This document shows, in pieces, positions 1 to 9,214 of a stretch of DNA of 64,000 bases. Every line of letters begins with the position of its first letter. Position 1 is the first letter of the stretch. Source of the DNA: an uncultured Bacteroidales bacterium (lineage in GTDB: Bacteria; Bacteroidota; Bacteroidia; Bacteroidales; F082); the NCBI GenBank assembly GCA_946408345.1, contig CAMJRR010000004.1:62001-126000 (forward strand), written 5' to 3'. The translations under genes and the position numbers were made by a program. The notes beneath the pieces were generated by a model, which ran no database searches, was not told the origin of the DNA, and saw only the letters and a program-made list of their open reading frames with translations.

Positions 1-2420
1 TCACCATAATAATCACTGCTATAGCCGTAACCATAACCGTAGCCATAACCGTAACCGTAGCCATACTTCTTGCCGTAGCCATAACCCTTCTCTGCTTGGA
101 GACCATTCAACACGATAGAGAACTGCATACCGCGGTCTTCAAGATCCTTGATGAGGGTTCCAAATGCATTCTTGTTGGTCACGCCTTGACGGACAATGAA
201 GATGTTGGCATCAGAATAACGCATCAGTAACAATGAATCGGTAACAAGACCAATAGGCGGTGTGTCAATGACGATGTAATCATACTGTTTCTTCAACTCT
301 GCAAACAATTCATCGCATTTCTCGGAAGAAATCAATTCCGATGGATTGGGCGGAATGGGACCGCTAGTGATAATATCAAGAGTAGGCATCTTGCCCGAAT
401 GCTGAATGATGTTGTCAAGCGTTTCCTTATTGCTTAAATAGCTGCTCAATCCGACATTGTTGTTGATGCCAAATTCCTGGAATAGCTTGGGCTTACGCAT
501 ATCGAAACCAAGCAATACAGTCTTCTTGCCATAGAGAGCATAAATTGAGGCGACATTGATGCTATTGAAGGTCTTACCGATACCTTGAGCATCACCCGTA
601 ACAAGGACAGTGCATGGCAGTTTGCTTCTTGTAATAAACTCCACATTCGTACGAATGGAGCGGAACGACTCTGAAATAGGTGACTTGGGGTTATTGATAA
701 CCAAGAGTGGATCTTTGTCTTTGGTTTGCGCCACTTGACCAATGATGGGGTAACGTGTAAGTTTCTCCACATCCTTGCGGTCGGTAACCGTTGTGTTGAA
801 GAAACTCTTCAAGAAGAGGAACAGGGCAGGAATCAATAGTCCCAAAAGGATTGCGATGAGATAATTCATCGAAGTACGAGGTGCTATTCTAGTAACTCTT
901 TCCAGACGAGCCTCGTCAAGAATCTCATTATCTGGGGTATTGGAAGCACGCAAAATCTGTGCCTCAGCACGACGTTGCATCAAATACTTATAAGTATCGT
1001 CGTTAAATTTATAATTACGCTGGTAATTGATAAGTTGTTGCTGCTTGCTGGGGAGCAGGCGAGATTCCGATTCAAGTGCACTTATGCGACGATTGATTTC
1101 ATTCAAGCTCATCTGAGCATTTTCAACAAGGTTGTTGACATTTTCAAGCAAAGCTTTCTTTGTAGTGACAATCTGCTCATTGAGTTTTACGATTTGTGGG
1201 TGTTGCTCAGTGTGGGTGAGTAACTGCGTGGCTTTGGTTTGTGATAAATTGACCAAATCACGTGCCAACTGGTTAAGCAAAGGATCACTAATACCCATAG
1301 TGCTAGGTGCAGCCAAGTTTTCAGGGTCATCAATTTGTACTTTGATATAGTCCTGCAAACGTTTGTAAATCTTCACATTCACAGTCATCTCAGCTCTTTC
1401 TTTCTCCAAGGAACGAAGATTGGTGTAAACTTGACTGGTTTGCAAATCAATGTTCATAAGGTCATTCTGTTGGCGGAAATCCTTCAGTTCAGTCTCAGCC
1501 TGGTTCAAAGATTCTTGGATGCCACTCAATTCGTTGTCTATGAACTCAATAGTGTTTTCGCTTACAACATTCTTCTTCTCCAACCCACGTGTGACGTATT
1601 CATTCATCAACAAATTGACAAACTCTACTATTTTTTGCTTATTGGTACCATTCATTACCACAGAGGCAACAGAGGCCTGTTTGGTAATGGGGCTCACCGA
1701 AAACCTACTCATCGTTCTGACAAGACTCGGGTAACTATTGAGCCAAAAACAGAACTTCCTCCCCTGAATGTTCTCGGGGTCAAATAGTTCAGTCATGGTG
1801 ATACGGATTTTATTGTATCCGTTATCAATCCATTCGCCTTGGTGATAAGTACCAATAGTATCTATTTTGACAAACGGATTCTTTTCCGTCTCTTGGCAAA
1901 GAATAAAATCGTATTTGGTGAGACCTTCACCTAAAGTATGAAGTTTGATGTCACCCTCTGCGGAAAAAGATATTTCATAAGCTAGACCTACTGCTTGAGG
2001 CACACTGCGCTCAAATTCGACACAAAATGGCGATGCCTTATACAACTCCGTTGATGCAAAACGCCCTTTCTCAATATATGTCACTTCAATACCCATTTTT
2101 TTGACAACACGGTCAGTGAGCGTATAGGACTTCAAAATGGCTATTTCATTGTCTAGGTTTTGCAAATTGCCAAAGCTACTCGAAGTCATGATGCTAGTAG
2201 GATCATAGCCACTACGACCTTCTTTGATGAGCACAGTACCAGACGTTTGGTACACTTTTGTCGAATAGCGGTTGATAATAAAACCTATGACTAAAGCCGC
2301 TGCAACAGCGATAGCAAAAAGATACCAATAATGCAACGCTGTGTAAATCAACTGCTTAATATCGATACTTTGTTCCTCGTTAGCTTTACGAGGCGAATAT
2401 GCTTGTTTTTCGTTTTGCAT
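1..2420 (-). CDS. Wzc-like polysaccharide co-polymerase / BY-type tyrosine kinase (C-terminus cut by window edge)
   Basis: The reading frame is open from the ATG at 2420 to base 1 (806 codons visible). It starts MQNEKQAYSP and has a first membrane segment near residues 30-50 (LHYWYLFAIAVAAALVIGFI), a long periplasmic Wzz-type region rich in coiled coil, and a second membrane segment (YLIAILLGLLIPALFLF). The cytoplasmic kinase follows, with a Walker A-like GDAQGIGKT, Walker A' LLGFDMRKP and Walker B YIVIDTPPIG. The visible end is a Tyr-Gly alternating tail (positions 1-90), the usual autophosphorylation cluster. The family controls chain length and export of capsule or exopolysaccharide in the inner membrane. 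It lies 21 bp downstream of the Wza-type gene and is likely co-transcribed with it. The stop codon is outside the window. Confidence 0.93.
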   Translation of the reverse strand, partial: MQNEKQAYSPRKANEEQSIDIKQLIYTALHYWYLFAIAVAAALVIGFIINRYSTKVYQTSGTVLIKEGRSGYDPTSIMTSSSFGNLQNLDNEIAILKSYTLTDRVVKKMGIEVTYIEKGRFASTELYKASPFCVEFERSVPQAVGLAYEISFSAEGDIKLHTLGEGLTKYDFILCQETEKNPFVKIDTIGTYHQGEWIDNGYNKIRITMTELFDPENIQGRKFCFWLNSYPSLVRTMSRFSVSPITKQASVASVVMNGTNKQKIVEFVNLLMNEYVTRGLEKKNVVSENTIEFIDNELSGIQESLNQAETELKDFRQQNDLMNIDLQTSQVYTNLRSLEKERAEMTVNVKIYKRLQDYIKVQIDDPENLAAPSTMGISDPLLNQLARDLVNLSQTKATQLLTHTEQHPQIVKLNEQIVTTKKALLENVNNLVENAQMSLNEINRRISALESESRLLPSKQQQLINYQRNYKFNDDTYKYLMQRRAEAQILRASNTPDNEILDEARLERVTRIAPRTSMNYLIAILLGLLIPALFLFLKSFFNTTVTDRKDVEKLTRYPIIGQVAQTKDKDPLLVINNPKSPISESFRSIRTNVEFITRSKLPCTVLVTGDAQGIGKTFNSINVASIYALYGKKTVLLGFDMRKPKLFQEFGINNNVGLSSYLSNKETLDNIIQHSGKMPTLDIITSGPIPPNPSELISSEKCDELFAELKKQYDYIVIDTPPIGLVTDSLLLMRYSDANIFIVRQGVTNKNAFGTLIKDLEDRGMQFSIVLNGLQAEKGYGYGKKYGYGYGYGYGYGYGYSSDYYG

Positions 2421-2441
2421 GGTTTTCAATATTTGATGTTC

Positions 2442-3221
2442 TTATTTCCTAAAGATGCTATACAAAGTAACTCCTAACGTAACTATAGAGAAAACTGTTG
2501 AATAAGGGAAGGTGGTGAAGCCCCACTGTTTAATCTTGAGTGGCTCTACATAAACAATATCATTGGGCTTCAAATAATAATAGGGTGAGGAAAGTATATC
2601 TGCCTTGCCCATATCAACAGTGATGATTTCAGAGCCGTTGTCGGTTTGGCGAATAATCTTCACTTCACTCTTTTTGGCAAAATTAGTCATATTTCCAGCC
2701 AAAGAAACTGCTTCAAAGAGGTTGATTTGCGACTGGTACACCTTATACATTCCAGGACGCGAAACTTCGCCTAACAAAGTCAAATTGAAACTGGCTAATT
2801 TGACTACTAACATGCTTCCATTGATATAAGTATTGATAGCCATTTGTAACCTGTCTTTGGCTTCGTCAACCGTGAGGTTCTTTACCTCAATTTTTCCAAC
2901 CAAAGGCATCTCTACACAACCGTCTTCATCAATAGTGGTAGTTTGAAGATAAATATTAGCATCAGAAGAAAGATAGCCTCTTACATCACCATTGATTGAG
3001 GCTGCACTGCGTTCGTCAATAGTATTGATAACATGAATGTAAAGGTTATCGCCTGGTTGTAATTTGTAGTTGATAGACCGGTCGTTAACGTATTCTTTGG
3101 AGAGGTTTTCAGCAGCCATTTCGGCTTCTTTCAGATAGAGCATTTTCTTTTGGGGAACGCACGAAGCAAAAATTACAGCCAATAACACTGCAATCATCCC
3201 CATTTTTAATAATTTATTCAT
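2442..3221 (-). CDS. Wza-type polysaccharide export lipoprotein
   Basis: This 259-aa protein has a lipoprotein signal peptide with lipobox VIFASC (Cys about residue 21). A Poly_export domain (YKLQPGDNLYIHVINT) is followed by an SLBB-type segment (FNLTLLGEVSRPGMYKVYQS) and a C-terminal hydrophobic stretch. Members form the outer-membrane channel for capsular or exopolysaccharide export and work with the Wzc-type kinase encoded immediately downstream. The length is shorter than enterobacterial Wza (about 380 aa) but typical of Bacteroidota. The start is the ATG at 3221, which gives the signal peptide directly. Confidence 0.92.
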   Translation of the reverse strand: MNKLLKMGMIAVLLAVIFASCVPQKKMLYLKEAEMAAENLSKEYVNDRSINYKLQPGDNLYIHVINTIDERSAASINGDVRGYLSSDANIYLQTTTIDEDGCVEMPLVGKIEVKNLTVDEAKDRLQMAINTYINGSMLVVKLASFNLTLLGEVSRPGMYKVYQSQINLFEAVSLAGNMTNFAKKSEVKIIRQTDNGSEIITVDMGKADILSSPYYYLKPNDIVYVEPLKIKQWGFTTFPYSTVFSIVTLGVTLYSIFRK

Positions 3222-3246
3222 AGTAATATCTTTTTTATTTTCTTCA

Positions 3247-3711
3247 TCAATTGTTGTTTGTTAAAACTAATTCCTTTACGCCCACCAGCGGTGTAATCGG
3301 CATTTTTTGTTCGATTGTAAACTGATATTTGCCTGGATCAGAAATGGTTAAGCTTTTATTAATTGGCAAATTAAACGTATAACTGTTATCTTTCTTTTCA
3401 GCGTTCCAGTTGCCTTCCGAGTCCTTCAACTTAAATTTATAACCCTTGGAACGATACGGATTGCCGTTCCCATCGAAAACGGTAAAAATCATCGAGAAGT
3501 CTTCGTATGGATAATCATCCGTAAAGCTGATTTGCATGCTCAAATCGTAAGTCGTCGATGTCGTAATCTCTATGTCATTACGCACATAATCAAAGCGTTC
3601 CCAAATGGTATTGTAAAACTCGCGGTGTAGCAATTCCTTGTTCTGTGTCTCTTGATGGCAACCCATCAGACTCAAACAAAAAGCTAATATCACCATACAA
3701 TATTTCTTCAT
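3247..3711 (-). CDS. GldH-like lipoprotein
   Basis: This 154-aa protein has a lipoprotein signal peptide (lipobox LSLMGC, Cys 18). The body has the pattern I associate with GldH: a central DYPYEDFSMIFTVFDGNG stretch, a G-W turn in the middle, and a C-terminal beta region (YQFTIEQKMPITPLVGVKEL). GldH is an accessory lipoprotein of Bacteroidota gliding/type IX secretion and is also found in non-gliding relatives. It is the first gene of a minus-strand group with wza/wzc (25-bp gap) and is divergent from mrdA. The family call rests on pattern memory only; a plain beta-sandwich lipoprotein is the alternative. Confidence 0.55.
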   Translation of the reverse strand: MKKYCMVILAFCLSLMGCHQETQNKELLHREFYNTIWERFDYVRNDIEITTSTTYDLSMQISFTDDYPYEDFSMIFTVFDGNGNPYRSKGYKFKLKDSEGNWNAEKKDNSYTFNLPINKSLTISDPGKYQFTIEQKMPITPLVGVKELVLTNNN

Positions 3712-3734
3712 TTTTCAAATGCGTAAAAATCGTG

Positions 3735-3742
3735 CAAATATA
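3735..3742 (-). promoter_or_regulatory. Bacteroidota -7 box for the GldH-like gene
   Basis: The minus strand reads TATATTTG, a match to the Bacteroidota TAnnTTTG element, 24 bp upstream of the ATG at 3711 and divergent from the mrdA box. Confidence 0.55.
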
Positions 3743-3846
3743 GTAATTATTTGTTAAAACCATTGAATTTTCGTAATGATTTTAAAAGAAGCGATTTTTT
3801 TTCAAAAAAACAGCATTACCCCCTTTCCGACTTCAATAAAAACTTA

Positions 3847-3854
3847 TACTTTTG
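3847..3854 (+). promoter_or_regulatory. Bacteroidota -7 box for mrdA-rodA
   Basis: TACTTTTG matches TAnnTTTG and lies 17 bp before the ATG at 3872. A transcript starting just after it would include only that ATG, which argues against the longer upstream frame that opens at 3776. Confidence 0.6.
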
Positions 3855-3871
3855 TAATCTACAAAATCGCT

Positions 3872-5734
3872 ATGAAAACGAACAACAATAACCTGTCAGA
3901 CAGAAAATTACTGATTATGGGCATCTTCATTGCCGTGGGTGCATTGTACTTGATCAGATTGTTTTCGCTTCAAGTTATCGACAAGCATTACAAACAGCTG
4001 GCCGACAACAATGCTTTGCGATTTGTGACACAATACCCCGCCCGAGGCAAAGTCTTCGACCGTAATGGCAACCTACTAGTGTTCAACGAAGCCGTTTACG
4101 ACCTGATGGTCATTCCGAAACAAATTATCGATGCCGTAAAAAAAGACACTTTGAATCCTTTCGACACGACGACTTTCTGCCGTTTGTTGGAAATCGATAA
4201 AGAGTCGTTCATCGAGCGGATGAACAAGGCCAAGAAAGAGTCGTACCTCAAACCCTCTCCTTTCATGACCCAAGTCTCAAAAGAGAATTATGCCCATATC
4301 GCAGAGGTGCTTTACCGTTTTCCTGGTTTTTATTTCCAAACCCGTACCGTACGTCACTATCCTAATGCCATCGCTGCCCACACTTTAGGCGACATTGGCG
4401 AAATCAGTTCCAAAGAGCTGGAGAAAGATGAAGAAAACTACTACCGTCAAGGTGATTATATTGGGAAGTCGGGCATTGAAAAGTCATACGAAAAAGAGTT
4501 GCGTGGCGTGAAAGGCCTGAAAGTGATGATGGTAGATGTTCATAACCGCGAGATGGGGAGCTTTATGGAGGGCGAACTCGACAAAGAACCCATCGCCGGA
4601 AAAGACATCTATCTCGGAATGGACGCAGAGTTGCAAGCCTACGGCGAACAGCTGATGGTGGGTAAAATCGGCTCCATTGTGGCCGTCGAGCCTTCCACGG
4701 GACAAATCTTGGCTTTCGTCACCAGTCCTACTTACGATCCCAATCTTCTTGTGGGTCGCGAACGTGGCAAACACTATAAAGAATTGCAGGATGACCCGAT
4801 GAAGCCTTTGATTAACCGTGCCATTAGTGGCACCTATCCTCCAGGCTCTACCTTCAAAACGGTTGTCGGCATGATTGCCATGCAAAGTGGCAGTATCACT
4901 CCTGCCACCTGCTTCCATTGCAGCGGTACTGGATCGCTCCCTATCAAATGCACCCACTCGCACGGCTCCAGCCCCGATTTCGCCAATGCCATCATGAACT
5001 CATGCAATCCTTATTTTTACGAGTCCTTCAAGGCAACCATCAACAATTCGAAGTTTGGTGGCATCAAGGAGGGCTATCAATACTGGAAAGACATGACCTA
5101 TAAAATGGGACTCGGGCATAAGTTCAACACCGACATCCCATACGAACGTCCAGGCAACATCCCCTCACGTGAGTATTACGACAAGATGTATGGAGGACAA
5201 TGGAATTCGGTGACTATCCGCTCGTTAGGTATCGGACAAGGCGAGGTCTTAGTAACCCCTTTGCAACTGTGCAATATCGCCGCCTTGATTGCCAACGAAG
5301 GCTATTTCTACCCGCCGCACCTTATTAAATGTTTTGGCGACACCACCGCCATTCCCGAGGTAATGACAACCAAAGTAGACCCAGGCATCGACCCGAGATA
5401 TGTTAGAGTCATGAAGCAAGGTCTTCGCACAGTCTTCAGCGGTCCAGCAGGCACGGCACGACGCTATGAGATGAAGGATATCCCTCAGTGCGGTAAGACG
5501 GGTACCGCCCAAAATCCGCATGGTAACTACCACTCCAATTTCATTGCCTTCGCTCCCGCCGACAACCCGAAGATTGCCCTTGCCGTCATCATCGAAAACG
5601 GAGGCTACGGAGCCACTTGGGCGGCCCCCATCGCCAGCTTGATGATAGAAAAATACATCCGTGGCTATACTACACGCGAAGACCTGGAAAAACGCATGAT
5701 GGAAGGCAGAATCTCATATAAGAACGAACGATGA
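3872..5734 (+). CDS. mrdA: Penicillin-binding protein 2 (elongation transpeptidase)
   Basis: This 620-aa inner-membrane transpeptidase cross-links peptidoglycan during cell elongation. An N-terminal membrane anchor (LLIMGIFIAVGALYLIRLF) is followed by the PBP dimerisation domain and a transpeptidase domain with all three catalytic motifs: STFK (Ser326, Lys329), SCN (377-379) and KTG (542-544). I prefer the ATG at 3872 over the in-frame ATG at 3776 because the promoter box at 3847 lies between them and the extra residues are not family-like. The stop overlaps the rodA start by 4 bp, the classical mrdA-rodA pair. Confidence 0.95.
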   Translation: MKTNNNNLSDRKLLIMGIFIAVGALYLIRLFSLQVIDKHYKQLADNNALRFVTQYPARGKVFDRNGNLLVFNEAVYDLMVIPKQIIDAVKKDTLNPFDTTTFCRLLEIDKESFIERMNKAKKESYLKPSPFMTQVSKENYAHIAEVLYRFPGFYFQTRTVRHYPNAIAAHTLGDIGEISSKELEKDEENYYRQGDYIGKSGIEKSYEKELRGVKGLKVMMVDVHNREMGSFMEGELDKEPIAGKDIYLGMDAELQAYGEQLMVGKIGSIVAVEPSTGQILAFVTSPTYDPNLLVGRERGKHYKELQDDPMKPLINRAISGTYPPGSTFKTVVGMIAMQSGSITPATCFHCSGTGSLPIKCTHSHGSSPDFANAIMNSCNPYFYESFKATINNSKFGGIKEGYQYWKDMTYKMGLGHKFNTDIPYERPGNIPSREYYDKMYGGQWNSVTIRSLGIGQGEVLVTPLQLCNIAALIANEGYFYPPHLIKCFGDTTAIPEVMTTKVDPGIDPRYVRVMKQGLRTVFSGPAGTARRYEMKDIPQCGKTGTAQNPHGNYHSNFIAFAPADNPKIALAVIIENGGYGATWAAPIASLMIEKYIRGYTTREDLEKRMMEGRISYKNER

Positions 5735-7002
5735 ACGAAAGGAACAGTATCATAGGAAAAATCGACTGGGTGACCGTACTCATATACTTTGCTTTGGTGA
5801 TCATTGGTTGGTTCAGCATCTTCTCGGCCAAATACGACGAGATGCACCCCAGCATTTTTGACCTATCGCAAGTATATGGAAAACAATTGATTTGGATAGG
5901 GGCATCCCTCCTAATTGGATTCACCATTCTCTTGATTGATGCCAAGTTTTTCAATGCTTTCTCTTTGTGGATATATATCTTTTTCCTTGCCAGTTTGTTT
6001 GTCGTTTTGGTCTACGGAAAGGCCACTAAAGGGGCCACTTCGTGGATTGATCTCGGAGCTGGCATCAAGTTTCAGCCTTCTGAATTTGCCAAAATGGCCA
6101 CAGCCTTAGCTTTGGCAGGTTATCTCGGTCGACTTGACATTGACTTACAAAAACGCAAGAGCCAAATCGTTGCTGCCGTCCTTGTACTTATCCCCATGGC
6201 GTTGGTGCTCTTGCAAAACGACACAGGTTCCGCCATTGTATTTGTGTCCTTCATTTTGGTGCTGTACCGCGAAGGCTTCCCTGGCACGGGCTGGGTAATG
6301 GTAGCAGGAGTAGTCGCCGTCCTTCTGTTTGTTTTCACCCTAATCTGGAGCCAAAAAATCATGTATATCATCCTAGGCTGTTTACTCGTCCTCACTCTGA
6401 CTTACTACTTGATTACCAAGAAGAAAGACCTTGTGAAAATGCTGGCTGTCTTCGCTTGTATGTTTGTGTTTGTCTTTTCGGTGGACTATGCCTTCAACAA
6501 GGTACTTCAAGAACACCAGCGCAACCGCATCTTGGTGCTATTAGGTCAGCTCGACGACCCCAAAGGCGTAGGTTACAATGTTCATCAGTCGAAAATAGCC
6601 ATTGGTTCGGGCGGTCTCACAGGTAAAGGTTTCTTGCAAGGTACGCAAACCAAATACGACTTCGTCCCCGAACAGCATACCGACTTCATCTTCTGCACCG
6701 TGGGTGAAGAAGGCGGTTTTTTAGGCACTGCTACCGTGGTATTACTCTATGTGGCATTGTTAATTCGAATTATCCTTCTCGCCGAGCGACAACGATCCAC
6801 TTTCAGCCGGGTGTATGGTTATAGCATAGCGGGAATTCTCTTTGTCCATGTCGCCATCAACATCGGTATGACCATTGGCTTGGTGCCAGTTATCGGCATT
6901 CCACTGCCCTTCTTAAGCTATGGCGGGTCGAGTATGCTGGCTTTCACCATCATGCTGGCCATTTTCGTGAAGCAGGATGCCTATCGGTTGAATGTCTTAT
7001 AG
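5731..7002 (+). CDS. rodA: Rod-shape SEDS glycosyltransferase RodA
   Basis: This 423-aa multi-spanning membrane protein of the FtsW/RodA/SpoVE family polymerises lipid II into glycan strands with PBP2. Family signatures are visible: FQPSEFAK near residue 115, QLDDPKGVGYNVHQSK, GFLQGTQTKYDFVPEQHTDF and the C-terminal PLPFLSYGGSSML. The ATGA overlap with mrdA indicates translational coupling. It converges with the GNAT gene, and the two stop codons overlap by 6 bp. Confidence 0.95.
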   Translation: MNERNSIIGKIDWVTVLIYFALVIIGWFSIFSAKYDEMHPSIFDLSQVYGKQLIWIGASLLIGFTILLIDAKFFNAFSLWIYIFFLASLFVVLVYGKATKGATSWIDLGAGIKFQPSEFAKMATALALAGYLGRLDIDLQKRKSQIVAAVLVLIPMALVLLQNDTGSAIVFVSFILVLYREGFPGTGWVMVAGVVAVLLFVFTLIWSQKIMYIILGCLLVLTLTYYLITKKKDLVKMLAVFACMFVFVFSVDYAFNKVLQEHQRNRILVLLGQLDDPKGVGYNVHQSKIAIGSGGLTGKGFLQGTQTKYDFVPEQHTDFIFCTVGEEGGFLGTATVVLLYVALLIRIILLAERQRSTFSRVYGYSIAGILFVHVAINIGMTIGLVPVIGIPLPFLSYGGSSMLAFTIMLAIFVKQDAYRLNVL

Positions 7003-7500
7003 GGTTTTGTAATACAGATTCCTCACCAAACCACCGTATTTCATTTCCGTTTTGGCATATACATACCCTTCTTTCAGAAAATTGTTGATGCTGAATTCAT
7101 TATTGGGTGCCACCGTGGTACACAACAAGTTAAAGCCTCTCTCAACGGCTACCTTTTCCACTGCTCGGATAAGCCTTCTTTGCAGTCCCAATCCCCGATA
7201 ACCCTCACGTACCAAAAACAGCTTTTGATTTGCCGACTTGAAGTCACCTTGAAGACCCAAGTCATGGAAATGGTCTTCCTCGATACATTGTGGCACATAA
7301 AGCATCCCGATGGCTACCAGCAAATTATCATCCCAAATGCCCAAGGTAACATTGGGCTCTTCAAGACATGAGGCTATCATTTCTAGTGAGTTATGGCGCA
7401 GCACCGACTTGTCAGGTAAAGCGGCATAAACCGTTTCGTTTAACTCGACAACGGCATCAAAATCAGCAGGATTGCATTGACGAAGTCTCATCATCTTCAT
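6997..7500 (-). CDS. GNAT-family N-acetyltransferase
   Basis: About 167 aa with a single GNAT fold. The acetyl-CoA binding region is LFLVREGYRGLGLQRRLI (the R-x-x-G-x-G/A type loop), followed by the helix AVEKVAVERGFNLLCTTV and a terminal NFLKEGYVYAKTEMKYGG. The substrate is unknown. I chose the Met at 7500 (MKMMRLRQ); the frame is open to 7533 and the Met at 7491 is also possible. It overlaps the 3' end of the adenine deaminase gene, so the two are probably co-transcribed. Confidence 0.8.
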   Translation of the reverse strand: MKMMRLRQCNPADFDAVVELNETVYAALPDKSVLRHNSLEMIASCLEEPNVTLGIWDDNLLVAIGMLYVPQCIEEDHFHDLGLQGDFKSANQKLFLVREGYRGLGLQRRLIRAVEKVAVERGFNLLCTTVAPNNEFSINNFLKEGYVYAKTEMKYGGLVRNLYYKTL

Positions 7501-9124
7501 AAACTGAGGTAATGGCAAATCGGGTGACATCAAACAAGCCTTTGTCGCTGACTTTCAGCTCGGGAATGACCAATAAAGCCATGAACGCCAAGGTCATGAA
7601 TGGTGCATATAACGTTGATCCCAAACGTTTTGCCAATGCATCGGCATTCTGATAAGCTTGCGCCACTTCGTAACCGTCTTCATTGCTCATCAGTCCAGCT
7701 ACAGGCAACGGCACCGCTATCATCTCCGTGCCGCAATAGGCCGTCACGCCGCCTGTATGCTCAATGAGCAGGTTAACGGCATGGAGAATGTCTTTGTCGG
7801 TAGCGCCTACCGCGACGATGTTGTGGCTGTCGTGCGCCACGCTCGAGGCCAAAGCACCGCGCTTCAGTCCAAAGCCCCTAATAAATGCCACAGTGGGCTT
7901 GGTGGGTTGATAGCGGTTGACGACCACGATTTTTAGGATGTCACGTTCCACATCACTCACGATGTTACCATTTTCCACCTTGGGCACGGCAACAAAACTC
8001 TTGGTGATCAATTGTCCGTCTTGACACTCGATAACTTTAATCTTCTTACCCATGTCGGGCAAGAAAATGTCGTCAAAGTGGATATACTCCGCTCTGAAGA
8101 TATTTGGTATCAGGGTTTCCTTGTAATGGATGTTCGAAACGCCATTTTCCGCCACCAATGTGCCCCTGATATAGGTCTGTTTGGCGACAGGATGGCGTAA
8201 GTCGTCAACCACGATAAAATCGGCATCGTCACCCAATTGCAACAAGCCAACATTGAGTTTGTAATGCTTGATGGCATTGAAAGACGCCGCTCTTAGCACA
8301 TCCATCACATCGTAGCCCAACGCGATGGCCTTGCGCACCAACACATCAATATGGACATCGTCCAACTCATCGGGGTGTTTGTCGTCAGAGCAGAACATTA
8401 ATTTGTCGGGGTGGGTGGCCATCAGTGGGATCAGGGCATCGAAGTTACGGGCTGCACTGCCTTCGCGAATGAGAATTTTCATGCCGAGACTGATTTTCTC
8501 CAAGGCTCCTGCCAGACGGAAGCACTCGTGGTCGGTGGTGATGCCCGCACTCACATATTTCTGCAAGTCGGTGCCCGTCACCGCCGGCGCATGGCCGTCG
8601 ATAGGCTTTCCATATTTCTTGGCGGCAGCGATTTTACGCATCAATTCGGGATCCTCATTGATGACGCCGGGGTAGTTCATCACCTCCGAGAGGTAATAGA
8701 TGTCATCGGAGGCCATCAGTCCTTCAATGTCGTTGGCATCGAGGCTCGCTCCAGCAGTCTCAAAGTTGGTGGAGGGCACACAACTCGGCGCGCCGAAGAA
8801 GAACTTGAACGGCACTTTCTTGCCATTTTCAATCATGTATTTGATGCCGTTCTTGCCAAGCACATTGGCGATTTCGTGTGGGTCGCTGACAGTGGCTACC
8901 GTGCCGTGACAGGTCGCCAACCGGGCAAATTCCGACGGTACCAACATGGAACTCTCGATATGCACGTGCGCATCGATGAAACCCGGCATGATGTACTGCA
9001 TGTTGCCTACAGGTTGTTCCTCAATCTTAGTGATTTTACCGTCCTCAACGACGATGACACCCGAGAAAATCCTTGAATTGACGAGGTCAACGATCTGACC
9101 TCCTATGGTGAAACTATTGTTCAT
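7463..9124 (-). CDS. ade: Adenine deaminase
   Basis: This 553-aa amidohydrolase converts adenine to hypoxanthine and ammonia in purine salvage. The metal-binding start of the barrel is MPGFIDAHVHIESSML. Further family motifs are TVATVSDPHEIANVLG, PIDGHAPAVTG, ITTDHECF and the FCSDDKHPDEL segment, followed by the C-terminal domain with GFGLKRGALASSVAHDSHN. The start at 9124 lies 22 bp after a TAnnTTTG box on the same strand. Confidence 0.95.
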   Translation of the reverse strand: MNNSFTIGGQIVDLVNSRIFSGVIVVEDGKITKIEEQPVGNMQYIMPGFIDAHVHIESSMLVPSEFARLATCHGTVATVSDPHEIANVLGKNGIKYMIENGKKVPFKFFFGAPSCVPSTNFETAGASLDANDIEGLMASDDIYYLSEVMNYPGVINEDPELMRKIAAAKKYGKPIDGHAPAVTGTDLQKYVSAGITTDHECFRLAGALEKISLGMKILIREGSAARNFDALIPLMATHPDKLMFCSDDKHPDELDDVHIDVLVRKAIALGYDVMDVLRAASFNAIKHYKLNVGLLQLGDDADFIVVDDLRHPVAKQTYIRGTLVAENGVSNIHYKETLIPNIFRAEYIHFDDIFLPDMGKKIKVIECQDGQLITKSFVAVPKVENGNIVSDVERDILKIVVVNRYQPTKPTVAFIRGFGLKRGALASSVAHDSHNIVAVGATDKDILHAVNLLIEHTGGVTAYCGTEMIAVPLPVAGLMSNEDGYEVAQAYQNADALAKRLGSTLYAPFMTLAFMALLVIPELKVSDKGLFDVTRFAITSVYEDDETSSMQSC

Positions 9125-9146
9125 ACTTGACGCTTCAATTTTGGGG

Positions 9147-9154
9147 CAAAGTTA
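9147..9154 (-). promoter_or_regulatory. -7 box for ade
   Basis: The minus strand reads TAACTTTG, matching TAnnTTTG, 22 bp upstream of the ade ATG and back to back with the box at 9189. Confidence 0.6.
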
Positions 9155-9188
9155 CGGAATCGGTTTCATATCGTAAAAAGAAAAAACC

Positions 9189-9196
9189 TATCTTTG
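9189..9196 (+). promoter_or_regulatory. -7 box for the RlmI-like gene
   Basis: TATCTTTG matches TAnnTTTG and sits 18 bp before the ATG at 9215. It overlaps the alternative upstream TTG start at 9194, which makes the downstream ATG the likely start. Confidence 0.6.
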
Positions 9197-9214
9197 CATC
9201 AAAATTTAAAAGAA

